Source of the DNA: Chloroflexus islandicus
GTDB lineage: Bacteria > Chloroflexota > Chloroflexia > Chloroflexales > Chloroflexaceae
Assembly: GCF_001650695.1 (NCBI RefSeq)
Contig: NZ_LWQS01000082.1
Span: forward strand, 1 to 64,000
Length of the DNA stretch: 64,000 nucleotides
Direction of reading: 5' to 3'
Shown here: piece after piece, positions 23,910 to 33,595 of the stretch
How positions within the stretch are numbered: the first letter of the stretch is position 1
Layout: each line of letters starts with the position of its first letter
Translations under genes and position numbers: made by a program
Notes under the pieces: generated by a model
The model's input: the letters and a program-made list of their open reading frames with translations, nothing else
Database searches by the model: none
Told to the model about the DNA's origin: nothing

Positions 23910-26600
23910 ATGAGCGCTACAGTTTCCGTTGGCCGCAACGGGATCGAACTTGACGGCCAGCCGTTCTATCTCCTCTCCGGGTGTATTCACTACTTCCGCT
24001 GGCCGCGCGCCGAATGGCGCCCACTGCTCGAACAGGCGCGGTGGGCCGGACTCAACACGATTGATACCGTGATTCCGTGGAACCGCCACGAGCCGCAACC
24101 CGGCGTGTTCGATTTTAGTGATGAAGCCGATCTCGGCGCGTTCCTCGACCTCTGCCACGAGCTGGGTTTGAAGGCGATTGTGCGCCCCGGCCCCTACATC
24201 TGCGCTGAGTGGGAAAATGGCGGGTTGCCGGCATGGCTGACGGCTAGCGGCGATGTGCGCTTGCGCACTGACGATCCGGCCTTCATAACCGCAGTGTTGC
24301 GCTGGTTTGACACCCTGATGCCGATCCTTGCCCCACGCCAGCACACCCGCGGCGGGCCGATTATCCTTTGCCAGATCGAGAATGAACACTGGGCATCGGG
24401 AGTCTATGGGGCCGATGAGCATCAATTGACGCTGGCCCGTGCCGCGCTCGAACGCGGGATCGAGGTGCCGCAGTATACCTGTATGGGCGCTACCCCCGGC
24501 TATCCTGAGTTCCGCAATGGCTGGAGCGGGATTGCCGAAAAGTTGGTGCAGACGCGCCAGCTTTGGCCTGATAACCCGATGATTGTTTCAGAGCTGTGGA
24601 GCGGTTGGTTCGATAACTGGGGCGGCCAGCGCCAAACTCGCAAGACGGCGGCCAAGCTCGATATAACCCTGCACCAACTGACGGCAGTGGGGTGCGCCGG
24701 CTTCAGCCATTGGATGTGGGCCGGCGGCACCAATTTCGGCTATTGGGGCGGGCGCACCGTCGGCGGCGATTTGATCCACATGACCACCAGTTACGATTAT
24801 GACGCGCCGGTCGATGAGTATGGCCGCTTGACCGAAAAGGCGCTGGTTGCCCGCCGCCATCATCTCTTTCTAAGCTGTTTCGGTGCGGCGTTGTCGGCGG
24901 TGTTAGCCGATGCTGTACACGGCGGGATCACTGTGATTCCGCCGGCGGCGATTGCTGGTCGCAGCGAGGGCGGCGCGCAGCCGTACCGTACCGTGCGCGC
25001 CAGCCCCACCGCGCCGCCGGCATGGCGTGACTTCTGCGCCACCTTCCTTGCCAACCCCAGCCTCGAAGCCACGACCTACGAAGTGTTCATGCCTTCGGGT
25101 GAACATCTGAGTGTTGAAGTTGAACCAACCAGCATTCGCCCGATCTTCGCCAATCTGCCCCTCGGCGAGAGCGGGATCACGATCGCGAGCCATACCGGTC
25201 GCATTCTTGGCTATTGGCCGGAACAGGGCACACTGGTCATCTATGGCCGTGAAGGCGAACAAGGATCGCTCACCCTACGGTTGCCGTCCTCACCCGATGG
25301 CGTCTACGCTGATGATGCTGGGTTGACGGGACGGGTGACACTCTGTAATGACCTGCTCCGGATCGATTATTGGATCACCGCCGAGGGCCGCCGGATCGAG
25401 GTCGATTGGGAGGATCATGCGCTGTTGATTGAGCTATTGCCGCAGATGCTGGCCGAACGCTATGGCAGCCAGCCGTTGCCGCCACCCTCCCAACCGCGCC
25501 GTACCATCCTCACCACCCGCGCATTCGCCGTGGTAGAGGCGACTGACGACGCTGGTTGGCAACCAATCGCTGCGCCGGCGCCGCTCGAACAGCTCGGCTG
25601 CCCCTACGGCTACGGGTGGTATCGGGCTGAGATCGAGCTTGACACGCCGTTGAACACGACCATCGCTGCCCCCGAACTCCGTGATCGGGCGCTGGTGCTG
25701 ATCAACGGCGAGTTTGCCGGCGTCTTGGGTGTCGCGCCAACCGGCCCGCGCTATACGCTTGCGCTTGACTTGCCGGCTGGCCGCCATGATCTGCGCCTGT
25801 TAGTCGATAATCTGGGCCGGTTCAATTATGGCCTGAATTTGGGGGAACGAAAAGGCTTGCTCGCCCCCTTGTACCTCGATGGCAACCAAGTAGACATCTC
25901 GGCGGGTTGGTATGCCTATTGGCAAGAGGTGCAATTTGCCGGCGAAGCGGTTGCCAACATCAAGCCGTGGGCCGCGCGGCCCGACGCCAGCAACGTTCAC
26001 CTGAGCCGGTTTGCGTGGGCTGGGCCGATGGTGTGGCTGATCCGTCCGATCGAGGTGCAGGCCGGGCGGCGCTACCGGGTGCATATCACCGGCGACCGCA
26101 ACTCTGGCGCGTTCTTCGTCAACGGCGTCGCCGTCGAGCGGTTTAGCCGCCATCGCAGTGGCGGGCTGATTGACGCTGACATCACTGATCTACTGCAACC
26201 GGGAACCAACACCCTCGCCTTGCAGATTCTCAACTACGCCGGCGCACCGTGGCGCGCGACCCTGATCAGCTACGACGCCAACCAACCGCTACCGGCCCAA
26301 TGGAGCTTCCGCGCCGGCGTGACCGTCAGCGACCAACCGGCCCCGCCTACCGGCCCGGCCTTTGTCCAAGCAGTCTTTGCCCGCGCCGATCTACCCGCCG
26401 CCATTCAGCGCCTCGCCCTGCGTCCCGGCACCCTCGACAAAGGCCAAATCTGGCTCAACGGCCAGAATTGCGGGCGCTTCTGGCAAATTGGGCCGCAGGA
26501 AGCGTATAAGCTGCCGGTCTCATGGTTGGCGGCGCACAACGAGCTGCTGCTCTTTGTCGAACAACAACGCAGCGGTGCGGTGGAATTGGTGTATGAGTGA
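23910..26600 (+). CDS. Beta-galactosidase, glycoside hydrolase family 35
   Basis: The protein has 896 residues. A GH35 TIM barrel occupies about 1-330: it opens with GRNGIELDGQPFYLLSGCIHYFRWP and contains RPGPYICAEWENGGLP. The proton donor is Glu159 in CQIENEHW and the nucleophile is Glu228 in SELWSGWFDNWG. C-terminal beta-sandwich domains follow, with jelly-roll features such as GQIWLNGQNCGRFWQIGPQ near the end. No signal peptide is present, so it is probably cytoplasmic. It cleaves terminal beta-galactosides, but the natural substrate is unknown. The ATG at 23910 is preferred over the TTG at 23904. Its neighbours include GT2 and GH2 genes, pointing to a carbohydrate region. Confidence 0.92.
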   Translation: MSATVSVGRNGIELDGQPFYLLSGCIHYFRWPRAEWRPLLEQARWAGLNTIDTVIPWNRHEPQPGVFDFSDEADLGAFLDLCHELGLKAIVRPGPYICAEWENGGLPAWLTASGDVRLRTDDPAFITAVLRWFDTLMPILAPRQHTRGGPIILCQIENEHWASGVYGADEHQLTLARAALERGIEVPQYTCMGATPGYPEFRNGWSGIAEKLVQTRQLWPDNPMIVSELWSGWFDNWGGQRQTRKTAAKLDITLHQLTAVGCAGFSHWMWAGGTNFGYWGGRTVGGDLIHMTTSYDYDAPVDEYGRLTEKALVARRHHLFLSCFGAALSAVLADAVHGGITVIPPAAIAGRSEGGAQPYRTVRASPTAPPAWRDFCATFLANPSLEATTYEVFMPSGEHLSVEVEPTSIRPIFANLPLGESGITIASHTGRILGYWPEQGTLVIYGREGEQGSLTLRLPSSPDGVYADDAGLTGRVTLCNDLLRIDYWITAEGRRIEVDWEDHALLIELLPQMLAERYGSQPLPPPSQPRRTILTTRAFAVVEATDDAGWQPIAAPAPLEQLGCPYGYGWYRAEIELDTPLNTTIAAPELRDRALVLINGEFAGVLGVAPTGPRYTLALDLPAGRHDLRLLVDNLGRFNYGLNLGERKGLLAPLYLDGNQVDISAGWYAYWQEVQFAGEAVANIKPWAARPDASNVHLSRFAWAGPMVWLIRPIEVQAGRRYRVHITGDRNSGAFFVNGVAVERFSRHRSGGLIDADITDLLQPGTNTLALQILNYAGAPWRATLISYDANQPLPAQWSFRAGVTVSDQPAPPTGPAFVQAVFARADLPAAIQRLALRPGTLDKGQIWLNGQNCGRFWQIGPQEAYKLPVSWLAAHNELLLFVEQQRSGAVELVYE

Positions 26601-26628
26601 TTGATGGCCGGGCGATCCAATGGATCAA

Positions 26629-26837
26629 CCGGCTAACACCGGTTCGCGCGCAACCGTTGCGCCGCTGATCAATTCCTCGGCGGCGACACAGGGCCGCACC
26701 GCCGTGCGGCGCTACGGTTTTTTACTACTCGATGCGGTTATTCTACCGGAGCCGCACCGCCATGCGGCTCTACCTACCTGCCGGCTAACACCGGTTCGCG
26801 CGCAACTGTTGCGCCGCTGATCAATTCCTCGGCGGCG
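26629..26837. repeat. 57-bp duplication of the antiporter 3' end around small palindromes
   Basis: The 57 bases at 26781-26837, which encode the C-terminal residues of the antiporter on the minus strand, are repeated at 26629-26685 with a single C/T difference. Between the copies lie two palindromes of the GAGCCGCACCGCCGTGCGGCTC type, near 26693-26716 and 26753-26777, and a TTTTTT run. The upstream copy is outside any gene, so it is a relic of a local duplication (period 152 bases). Confidence 0.85.
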
Positions 26838-28804
26838 GTGATCTGGTCGCTCTCGCCGATCAATCCAACCAGATCGCCAGCCTGAAACACCGTACTCGAT
26901 TTCGGGTTGGCGATCAACTGTTGATTCCGGATCAACGCGATCACCGAAGCGCCGGTGCGCGCGCGAATATTCGCTTCGGCCAACGTCTGCCCGACGATCG
27001 GGCTCTGCTCGCCTACCATCCGCCATGTGATCTCGATCCCGCGCGCGGCCCGCACCATCTGATCGAGCGCCTGATGCTCGGCAGGACTAGAGACGGTAAA
27101 ATCGTACTCATCGCGCCGTACCGCGTCGGTATAGCCTTGCACTTGGGTGGCCGGATAGCCCAAGCAGAGCAAGGTATGGCGCATCACCTCCAACCCGCCT
27201 TCTAATTCGGGATGGATTACATCGCGCGCACCGAGGTTGATCAGGCGGCCAACGCCTTTGGTGGTGGCAGCGCGAGCGATGATGGGCAGATTAGGGGCGA
27301 TTTTGCGCGCCGCCGCCACCACCATCTCGGTCGCCATCTCATCAGGCAACGTCACCACCAACGCGCGCGCCCGTTCAAGCCCGGCATGCACGAGCACATC
27401 CGAATTGGCCGCATCGCCGAAGAGCGTTGGCACGCCGTGAGCGTTAAATTCGGCCGCGCGGCCCGAGTCAATTTCAATCACCAGTCGCGGTATCCCCAGC
27501 TTCTCCAGCACGGTTACAATATGCTGGCCCACCCGGCCATAGCCGACCACCACCACGTGGCCCTCACGTGGCAAAGCGAGCTCAGCCGGTTGCAAGGGAT
27601 GGCTGTCGAACCATTGCCAGAGCCGGGGGGAAACGCGCTGCATAGCCTGTTCGATCGGCTTGATCAGGCGGAACATGAGTGGATTGACCATGATCGAAAG
27701 CAACGCACCGGCCAAAATTAGCGAATACTGCTCTTGATTGAGCAAGCCCAACGCCATCCCAGCGCTACCCAGAATGAACGAAAACTCGCCGATTTGGCTT
27801 AGTCCCGCCGCAACTACCAACATTGTCCGCCCGCTCGCCGGCAAAAAGAAGCCGAGCAGTTGGGTAATGAAAGCCTTGCCAAGCACGATCAGCGCGGTTA
27901 GCGCCAATACCTGTCCCGCATTCGCCCACAAGTAGAGCGGGTTGACAATCATGCCGACCGAGACGAAAAAGATGACCGCGAACGTCTCGCGGAACGGCAA
28001 GACATCATCGCCGATTTGATGGCTAAACTGCGACTCGCTCAGCACCACGCCGGCCAAAAATGCGCCCAGCGCCAGCGACACATCGAAAAAGGCAGCCGCG
28101 CCAAAGGCGGTGCCGAGCGCAATCGCCACCGCGGCCAGAATGAACAGTTCGCGCGAGCGCGTGCCGGCAATCACATCCAGCAACTTTGGCAGGAGCCGCC
28201 GTCCGGCAAACAGCATCACTGCCACGAAGAGCGCCGCCTTCAATAGCGAAAAAGCGCCGGAGAGCAGCGATTGTTCGCTCTGGCTCCCAAAAATGATCGG
28301 CAACAAGACCAAAATCAACACGGTCGCAAGGTCTTCCAGCACCAGCCAACCCACTGCAATCCGCCCGGCGCTGGTATTGAGCAAGCCGTTGTCCATCAAT
28401 CCGCGCAACAAGACCACCGTGCTCGCGATCGAAATCGACATGCCGAGGAGCAGGCCCGGCACCGGCTCCCAGCCCCACAACTGGCTGAGCGCAAAACCGA
28501 GCGACGTGGCAATCGCCATCTGCAAGATGGCACCCGGTAACGCAACCTGCCGCACCGCCCACAAATCTTTAAGCGAAAAATGCAGGCCCACCCCAAACAT
28601 CAAAAAGATCACGCCAATCTCGGCCAGTTGGCTAATATCTTCCACATTGCCGACAAAGCCCGGCGTAAAGGGGCCGATCGCCATCCCAGCCACTAAATAC
28701 CCAACAATCGTTGGCAAACCGAGCCGCCGAGCCAGCACCCCGCCGGCGAATGCTACCACCAAGGCAATGGCCAAATTTGCCAGCAATGAAATGTTGTGAT
28801 GCAT
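26774..28804 (-). CDS. CPA2-family cation:proton antiporter with TrkA-N/TrkA-C domains (KefB-like)
   Basis: The protein has 676 residues. The N-terminal part (about 1-390) has 12 or so transmembrane helices of the Na+/H+ exchanger domain, with GLPTIVGYLVAGMAIGP and a conserved FFVSVGM. A Rossmann-type TrkA-N domain starts near residue 410 (VVVVGYGRVGQHIV, GDAANSDVL, LPDEMATEMVVAAAR). A TrkA-C domain is at about 590-660 (RTGASVIALIRNQ, FQAGDLVGLIGESDQI). It probably exchanges K+ or Na+ for protons under nucleotide gating. GGAG lies 8 bases upstream of the ATG. It is divergent from the GT2 gene, and its last codons are duplicated downstream. Confidence 0.9.
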   Translation of the reverse strand: MHHNISLLANLAIALVVAFAGGVLARRLGLPTIVGYLVAGMAIGPFTPGFVGNVEDISQLAEIGVIFLMFGVGLHFSLKDLWAVRQVALPGAILQMAIATSLGFALSQLWGWEPVPGLLLGMSISIASTVVLLRGLMDNGLLNTSAGRIAVGWLVLEDLATVLILVLLPIIFGSQSEQSLLSGAFSLLKAALFVAVMLFAGRRLLPKLLDVIAGTRSRELFILAAVAIALGTAFGAAAFFDVSLALGAFLAGVVLSESQFSHQIGDDVLPFRETFAVIFFVSVGMIVNPLYLWANAGQVLALTALIVLGKAFITQLLGFFLPASGRTMLVVAAGLSQIGEFSFILGSAGMALGLLNQEQYSLILAGALLSIMVNPLMFRLIKPIEQAMQRVSPRLWQWFDSHPLQPAELALPREGHVVVVGYGRVGQHIVTVLEKLGIPRLVIEIDSGRAAEFNAHGVPTLFGDAANSDVLVHAGLERARALVVTLPDEMATEMVVAAARKIAPNLPIIARAATTKGVGRLINLGARDVIHPELEGGLEVMRHTLLCLGYPATQVQGYTDAVRRDEYDFTVSSPAEHQALDQMVRAARGIEITWRMVGEQSPIVGQTLAEANIRARTGASVIALIRNQQLIANPKSSTVFQAGDLVGLIGESDQITAAEELISGATVAREPVLAGR

Positions 28805-29021
28805 AGCACAGCTCCGGTCACCAAGCGCAGCGGAAAGACATCCATCGGAATGGGATTTGGGGAAGAATCCTGCGCAGCGTGGCGCAGATGGAATGCAATA
28901 CGTATGATAAAGAATGTATGAATGGCTGTCAAAAGCGCAACCGAGCTGTGGTACACTAAAAGCTACGAGACAAACACCAGTGCTGCCATCATTGCGCCAT
29001 AGTCGCTGCGCTCATACCGCT

Positions 29022-30026
29022 ATGCTAGCCATCGTGATCGTGTCGTGGAATGTGAAAGAGCTGCTCCGCCGCTGCCTCACCGCCGTCAAGGCTTCGCTAG
29101 CGGCTGGCAACCTCGCGGCCGAGATCATTGTGGTTGACAACGATAGCCACGATGGCACCCCGGCAATGGTGCGCAGCGAATTTCCCGATGTACAGGTGAT
29201 CGAAGCCGGCGCTAATCTTGGCTTTACCGCCGGCAATAATCTGGCCTTGCGCAGATTGTTGCAACGGCCTGACGGCGGCCCTGAGTTCGTCCTCTTGCTG
29301 AACCCCGATACCGAGCCGGTGGCCGATGCGATCCCGCAATTGGTCGCCTTTCTCCAAAACCATCCAGCCGCGATCGCGGTTGGCCCGCGCTTACTCTACG
29401 GCGATGGCAGCCTCCAATCGTCGCGCCGCCGCTTCCCTACTCCGCTCACGATGGTCTGGGAGAGTACGCCATGGGAACGGCTGTGGCCGAACAATCCGTG
29501 GAAGCGCCAGTATCACTGCGCCGATCGCGATCCTCACCGTATCCAGCGCGTGGGTTGGCTGGTCGGCGCCGCCTTGCTCGTGCGCACCGCCGCTATCCGC
29601 CAAGCCGGGTTGCTCGATGAGCGATTTTTTATGTATAGTGAAGAGTTGGAATGGCAGTGGCGGTTGCAATGGCGCCAACCGGCGCCGCCTCCTCCCAACG
29701 GCTCACGATCTGAGAGTGTCGAAGTCGGTAGCCAGATTTGGTACCTGCCTGAGGTTACGGTCATCCACCACGAAGGCCAGAGCAGCGAACAAGTTCCGGT
29801 TGGCCGCCACCGCTATTTCCAAGCGAGCCGGCTGCTGCTGGCCCGGATGTGGTACGGTTGGCCGGCAGCGGCGCTGCTGCGCCGGTTGATCTGGCTCGGC
29901 TATCAGTATGAATTGGTTGTCGAGGCGCTGAAACTGGCGTTGGGCCACCGGCCCGCCTTGCGCCGGCAACGGATCGTGACCTACCGGCAGGTGCTGGATG
30001 CACTCGACAGATTGGCGATCATGTGA
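29022..30026 (+). CDS. Glycosyltransferase family 2 (rhamnosyltransferase-like)
   Basis: The protein has 334 residues. A GT-A fold starts at AIVIVSWNVKELLRRCL. The nucleotide-sugar site includes IVVDNDSHDGTP and a GANLGFTAGNNLALR block; the DXD equivalent is NPDTEP. A later GAALLVRTAAIRQAGLLDERFFMYSEELEWQWR segment (acidic EEL/EW) is typical of the GT2 group that includes rhamnosyltransferases. No membrane helices are obvious. The ATG at 29022 fits the family start; the upstream frame from 28914 is not conserved-looking. A GTGGTACACT box at about 28953 may be part of its promoter. It probably builds a cell-surface glycan; donor and acceptor are unknown. Confidence 0.85.
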   Translation: MLAIVIVSWNVKELLRRCLTAVKASLAAGNLAAEIIVVDNDSHDGTPAMVRSEFPDVQVIEAGANLGFTAGNNLALRRLLQRPDGGPEFVLLLNPDTEPVADAIPQLVAFLQNHPAAIAVGPRLLYGDGSLQSSRRRFPTPLTMVWESTPWERLWPNNPWKRQYHCADRDPHRIQRVGWLVGAALLVRTAAIRQAGLLDERFFMYSEELEWQWRLQWRQPAPPPPNGSRSESVEVGSQIWYLPEVTVIHHEGQSSEQVPVGRHRYFQASRLLLARMWYGWPAAALLRRLIWLGYQYELVVEALKLALGHRPALRRQRIVTYRQVLDALDRLAIM

Positions 30027-30035
30027 ACGCTTATT

Positions 30036-30124
30036 GACGCCGCACCGCCGCGCGGTGGGAACCACACGGCCGTGCGATGGAACCCGTACCGCTGGGTGGG
30101 AGCCGCACCGCCGTGCGGCTCTAC
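30036..30124. repeat. Cluster of short GCCGCAC/GTGCGGC palindromes
   Basis: Between the GT2 and GH2 genes lie ACGCCGCACCGCCGCGCGG, CACACGGCCGTGCG and GGAGCCGCACCGCCGTGCGGCTC. All are versions of the palindrome family best seen at 7410-7447. They could form hairpins that separate the two transcripts. Confidence 0.7.
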
Positions 30125-30139
30125 GGGACGATAAATGGT

Positions 30140-32302
30140 ATGTATCTAGACACGTTGGCTGACGGCTGGCAGATTCGCCCGCTGGCCGAATTTACCCAAG
30201 GGATCTATCCGCGCAATGATCAGGGGTGGTTGCCGGCGATTGTGCCGGCCCATTGGCAGCAATTGCCCGGCCTTGAAACCCACAGCGGCAAGGTGGTGTA
30301 CCGCTGCCGGTTTGCCAACCCTCCCGCACCCGACCCGCTGCCCGGCGAACGGCGCTGGCTGCGGATCAACGGCGCGTTCTATTACCGCCATACCTATTTC
30401 AACGGAGTCGATCTTGGCGCGCACGAAGGCTATTTCGAGCCGTCCGAGCACGAGCTTACCACGTTCTTGAAGCCTGAAAACACCCTCATTATCGAACTCG
30501 ATTGCCCCGACGAGCACAATAAAATTGGTAAGCGCATGATTACCGGCGTCTTTTCCCACTGGGATTGCTTCGATCCGCAAGCCAATCCGGGCGGGATTTG
30601 GCTGCCGGTCGAGTTGCACCGCAGCGGGCCAGTGCGGTTGCGCGCTGCCCGCCTGCGCACCGAGCATTGCGATGCCCGGCTGGCCCAGTTGCGCTTTGCC
30701 CTTGATCTCGATGCTGCGCAGGCCGTGGCGATCCGCAGCGAAATCGTCTTTGCCCCGCTGACCTTTCACGGCGAGACGCAGGTCTTCACCGTGCAACGGC
30801 GTCTGCGCAGCGGCACGCAGACGGTGCAAGGCTTGCTGAAGCTGCGCGAACCGCGGCGCTGGTGGACGCACGATCTTGGCCGGCCTGATCTCTATCAAGT
30901 GACGGTGCGGATCTGGCTTGATGATACGCTCAGCGATGAGCAGTCCTTTGCTTATGGCGTGCGCACCTTCGAGCTGCGCGACTGGATTCCGCACCTGAAC
31001 GGCGAGCGGTTCCTCGCGAAAGGCAATAACTACCCACCCGGCGATATGCGGATCGCGACGATGAATCGCGAACGGGCCGATCGCGATCTCGCCTTAGCCC
31101 GCGAGTGCCACATGAATATGCTGCGCGTCCATGCCCATATTGACCATCCGGCCTTCTACGACGCCGCTGACGCCGCCGGCATCTTGCTCTGGCAAGATTT
31201 TCCGCTCCAGTGGATCTATCGCACCGAGGTATTGCCGGCAGCGCGCCATCAGGCACGGGCCATGGTGCGCTTGCTCGGCAACCATCCCAGCATCGCGATC
31301 TGGTGCATGCACAACGAGGCGATCCATCTCGAAGACACCGCCGATGAGTCGCTTGGCGCTCGGCTGCGCACCTACCAGTCGGCGTTCATTTTTAGCTGGA
31401 ACCGCGACGTGATGGATGTGCAGTTGAAACAGATCGTCGAAGAAGAAGACCCAACCCGACCCGTGATCCGTTCGTCGGGTGAGCCAGACGTACCCTACGT
31501 GCGCACCGGCACCGATGCCCATGCCTACTTTGGCTGGTACCGTACCTACGGCACGTTGGCGTTTGGCGAAACCGTGCGCGCCCGCTTCCCTAACAACCTG
31601 CGCTTTGTGACCGAATTCGGCGCGCAGAGTTTTCCGAACCTTGAAAGCAGCTTGCGCTTCATGCCCGACCCGCTCGATGACGCCGCTATTGCCCGCCTCG
31701 TTGAACGGCACGGGTTACAGGCCGAGATTATGTCGGCGTGGTATCCGTGGCGACAAGCCACCTCACTGGCCGAAGTCATCGAGATGTCGCAGACCTATCA
31801 AGCTGAACTCAACCGCTTCTACGTCGATCGCTTGCGGTACCACAAGTATCGCCCGACCGGCGGGATCATTGCGTTTCTGTTTGTTGACCCCTACCCGGCG
31901 GTGCTGTGGAGCGTGATCGATTATTGGCGAGTGCCCAAGCGTTCGTATTACGCCCTGCGCGATTGCTTCCGCCCGCAGTATGCCTTTACCTTGATCGAAC
32001 CGCGTGATTTCGTGATCGGTGAAGTGATTGATGTGCCAATCTACGCCGTCAACGATGCCCGCCAACCGTTGGCCGGCGCGCAAGTCACCATTACGATGCG
32101 CGATCCCGCTGACTCTGAATTGGCCACCGTCGTGCGCTACCTCGACCTGCCCGCCGACTCGCTCGCCACCGAGATCGATCACCTGCGCCTCACCCCTCTT
32201 CACCCCGGACGGTACACGATCGAGTTGCGCCTGATCGGGGCCGGGCCGGAATTGACCAACCGCTACCATCTGAACGTCGTAGAAGCTGCGGCGGGACAGT
32301 GA
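30140..32302 (+). CDS. Glycoside hydrolase family 2 protein (beta-mannosidase/galactosidase-like)
   Basis: The protein has 720 residues. The N-terminal jelly-roll (about 20-180, with NGVDLGAHEGYFEP and GGIWLPVELH) is followed by an immunoglobulin-like domain and a TIM barrel. The catalytic acid/base is Glu393 in IWCMHNEAI and the nucleophile is Glu492 in FVTEFGAQS. A C-terminal beta-domain closes the protein. No signal peptide is seen. It is expected to hydrolyse beta-linked mannosyl, galactosyl or related sugars; the exact specificity within GH2 cannot be decided. The start at 30140 follows a cluster of palindromes; the longer frame from 30077 would translate the palindromes and is rejected. 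Confidence 0.88.
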   Translation: MYLDTLADGWQIRPLAEFTQGIYPRNDQGWLPAIVPAHWQQLPGLETHSGKVVYRCRFANPPAPDPLPGERRWLRINGAFYYRHTYFNGVDLGAHEGYFEPSEHELTTFLKPENTLIIELDCPDEHNKIGKRMITGVFSHWDCFDPQANPGGIWLPVELHRSGPVRLRAARLRTEHCDARLAQLRFALDLDAAQAVAIRSEIVFAPLTFHGETQVFTVQRRLRSGTQTVQGLLKLREPRRWWTHDLGRPDLYQVTVRIWLDDTLSDEQSFAYGVRTFELRDWIPHLNGERFLAKGNNYPPGDMRIATMNRERADRDLALARECHMNMLRVHAHIDHPAFYDAADAAGILLWQDFPLQWIYRTEVLPAARHQARAMVRLLGNHPSIAIWCMHNEAIHLEDTADESLGARLRTYQSAFIFSWNRDVMDVQLKQIVEEEDPTRPVIRSSGEPDVPYVRTGTDAHAYFGWYRTYGTLAFGETVRARFPNNLRFVTEFGAQSFPNLESSLRFMPDPLDDAAIARLVERHGLQAEIMSAWYPWRQATSLAEVIEMSQTYQAELNRFYVDRLRYHKYRPTGGIIAFLFVDPYPAVLWSVIDYWRVPKRSYYALRDCFRPQYAFTLIEPRDFVIGEVIDVPIYAVNDARQPLAGAQVTITMRDPADSELATVVRYLDLPADSLATEIDHLRLTPLHPGRYTIELRLIGAGPELTNRYHLNVVEAAAGQ

Positions 32303-32400
32303 GCAAAGCCCGTGTCCCTTTTTTACCGCCGAGGGGGCGGCGGGTGGTGTTAGCTCGCGGCGGGCATTTGTCCCCGCTCCGTTGCCGCATAGCCACAAAG

Positions 32401-32458
32401 AGCCACGAAAAGACGCAACAATAGCACGTTTTTGGGTATTTTGCGTCTTTTCGCGGCT
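32401..32458. terminator. Strong hairpin after the GH2 gene (dispersed motif)
   Basis: AGCCACGAAAAGACGCAA (32401-32418) pairs with TTGCGTCTTTTCGCGGCT (32441-32458), 18 bp with one mismatch around a 22-base loop containing TTTTT. It probably ends the GH2 transcript. The same arm sequence has been built into the 3' end of the small secreted gene at 9340-9747, so it is also a dispersed repeat. Confidence 0.6.
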
Positions 32459-32910
32459 ATTCTACCCGCACAGCGGGCTAGCCCTCACCCCCAGCCCCCA
32501 CTTCCACCGCATGGCAGAAGCGGAGGAGCCGCGCGATGGGCAGGTGAGGCACTACTGAAGCGAAACGCAGCAGCGCCCCTCTCCCGCGCCAGTGGGAGAG
32601 GGGACGGGGGTGAGCCAGTAGCCCGCGCAGCGGGCTTCGTAACCCTAGCCCGGCCCTTTAGGGCCGGGTTCTGGACAGATGTTCTGTCCGCCCCTCCCCC
32701 GCGGGGGAGGGACGAGGTGTGGGGGCAAGCCATGTACCGCCGAGCGCACCGAGGATGATGGGGAGCGGCAGCAGGTCATTGCGAGGGCGCGTCAGCGCCC
32801 GCAGCAATCCCCCGTTGAGAGGCAAACCACCGGCGTGGACGCATCCCTCTCGCTGAAGTGGGGGATTGCTTCGCCTCGCTCCGCTCGGCTCGCAATGACA
32901 ACTACCCTTT

Positions 32911-33385
32911 TGTCATTGCGAGGGCGCGTCAGCGCCCGCAGCAATTCCCCGCGATTGCGGAACACACCCCCTGATCGGGAACGATGAACCGTGCCAATCC
33001 ATCCGTGGCCGCTGCGCCCCTGCCGTCCCGCACCGCCCTTCTGTCATTGCGAGGGCGCGTCAGCGCCCGCAGCAATCCCCCGCGATTGCGGAACACACCC
33101 CCTGATCGGGAACGATGAACTGTGCCAATCCATCCGTGGCCGCTGCGCCCCTGCCGTCCCGCACCGCCCTTTTGTCATTGCGAGGGCGCGGCAGCGCCCG
33201 CAGCAATCCCCCGCGATTGCGGAACACACCCCCTGATCGGGATCGATGAACTGTGCCAATCCATCCGTGGCCGCTGCGCCCCTGCCGTCCCGCACCGCCC
33301 TTCTGTCATTGCGAGGGCGCGTCAGCGCCCGCAGCAATCCCCCGCGATTGCGGAACACACCCCCTGATCGGGAACGATGAACCGT
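32911..33385. repeat. 131-bp tandem repeat array (about 3.6 copies)
   Basis: Units starting TGTCATTGCGAGGGCGCG begin at 32911, 33042, 33173 and 33304, an exact 131-base period; the last unit is cut short near 33385. Each carries the GCGAGGGCGCGTCAGCGCCCGCAGC hairpin (written here in part: GAGGGCGCGTCAGCGCCC), GCGATTGCGGAACACACCCC and CCATCCGTGGCCGCTGC. Copies differ by very few bases. The repeated 81-codon frames it generates are by-products. The surrounding gene-free field, 32470-33600, holds more CATTGCGAG/GCAATGACA halves, C-rich hairpins and a copy of the CGGACAGATGTTCTGTCCG-type palindrome near 32675. Confidence 0.9.
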
Positions 33386-33595
33386 GCAAATCCGTCTCAA
33401 CCCGTGGGTATCCGTGTCCCATTTCCCCCACGTTGGTGCAAACCAATGGCGTGGAGGCATCCCTCTCGCTGAAGTGGGAGATTGCTTCGCCTCGCTGCGC
33501 TCGGCTCGCAATGACAACCGGGAAGGCCGCCGTTGGCGGCTCGCAATGACAACCGGGGAGCGGCTCTTCCCCAAAAAACCTCTGCGCCCTCTGCG

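Noticed and set aside
32991-33367. Repeated 81-codon frames starting MPIHPWPLRPCRP in the tandem array
   Set aside because: They arise only because the 131-base unit is repeated; there is no ribosome-binding site and they cross hairpin-forming repeat DNA.
32911-33385. CRISPR array candidate
   Set aside because: The 131-base units are uniform along their whole length, with no short conserved repeat separated by unique spacers, and belong to the dispersed CATTGCGAG family.
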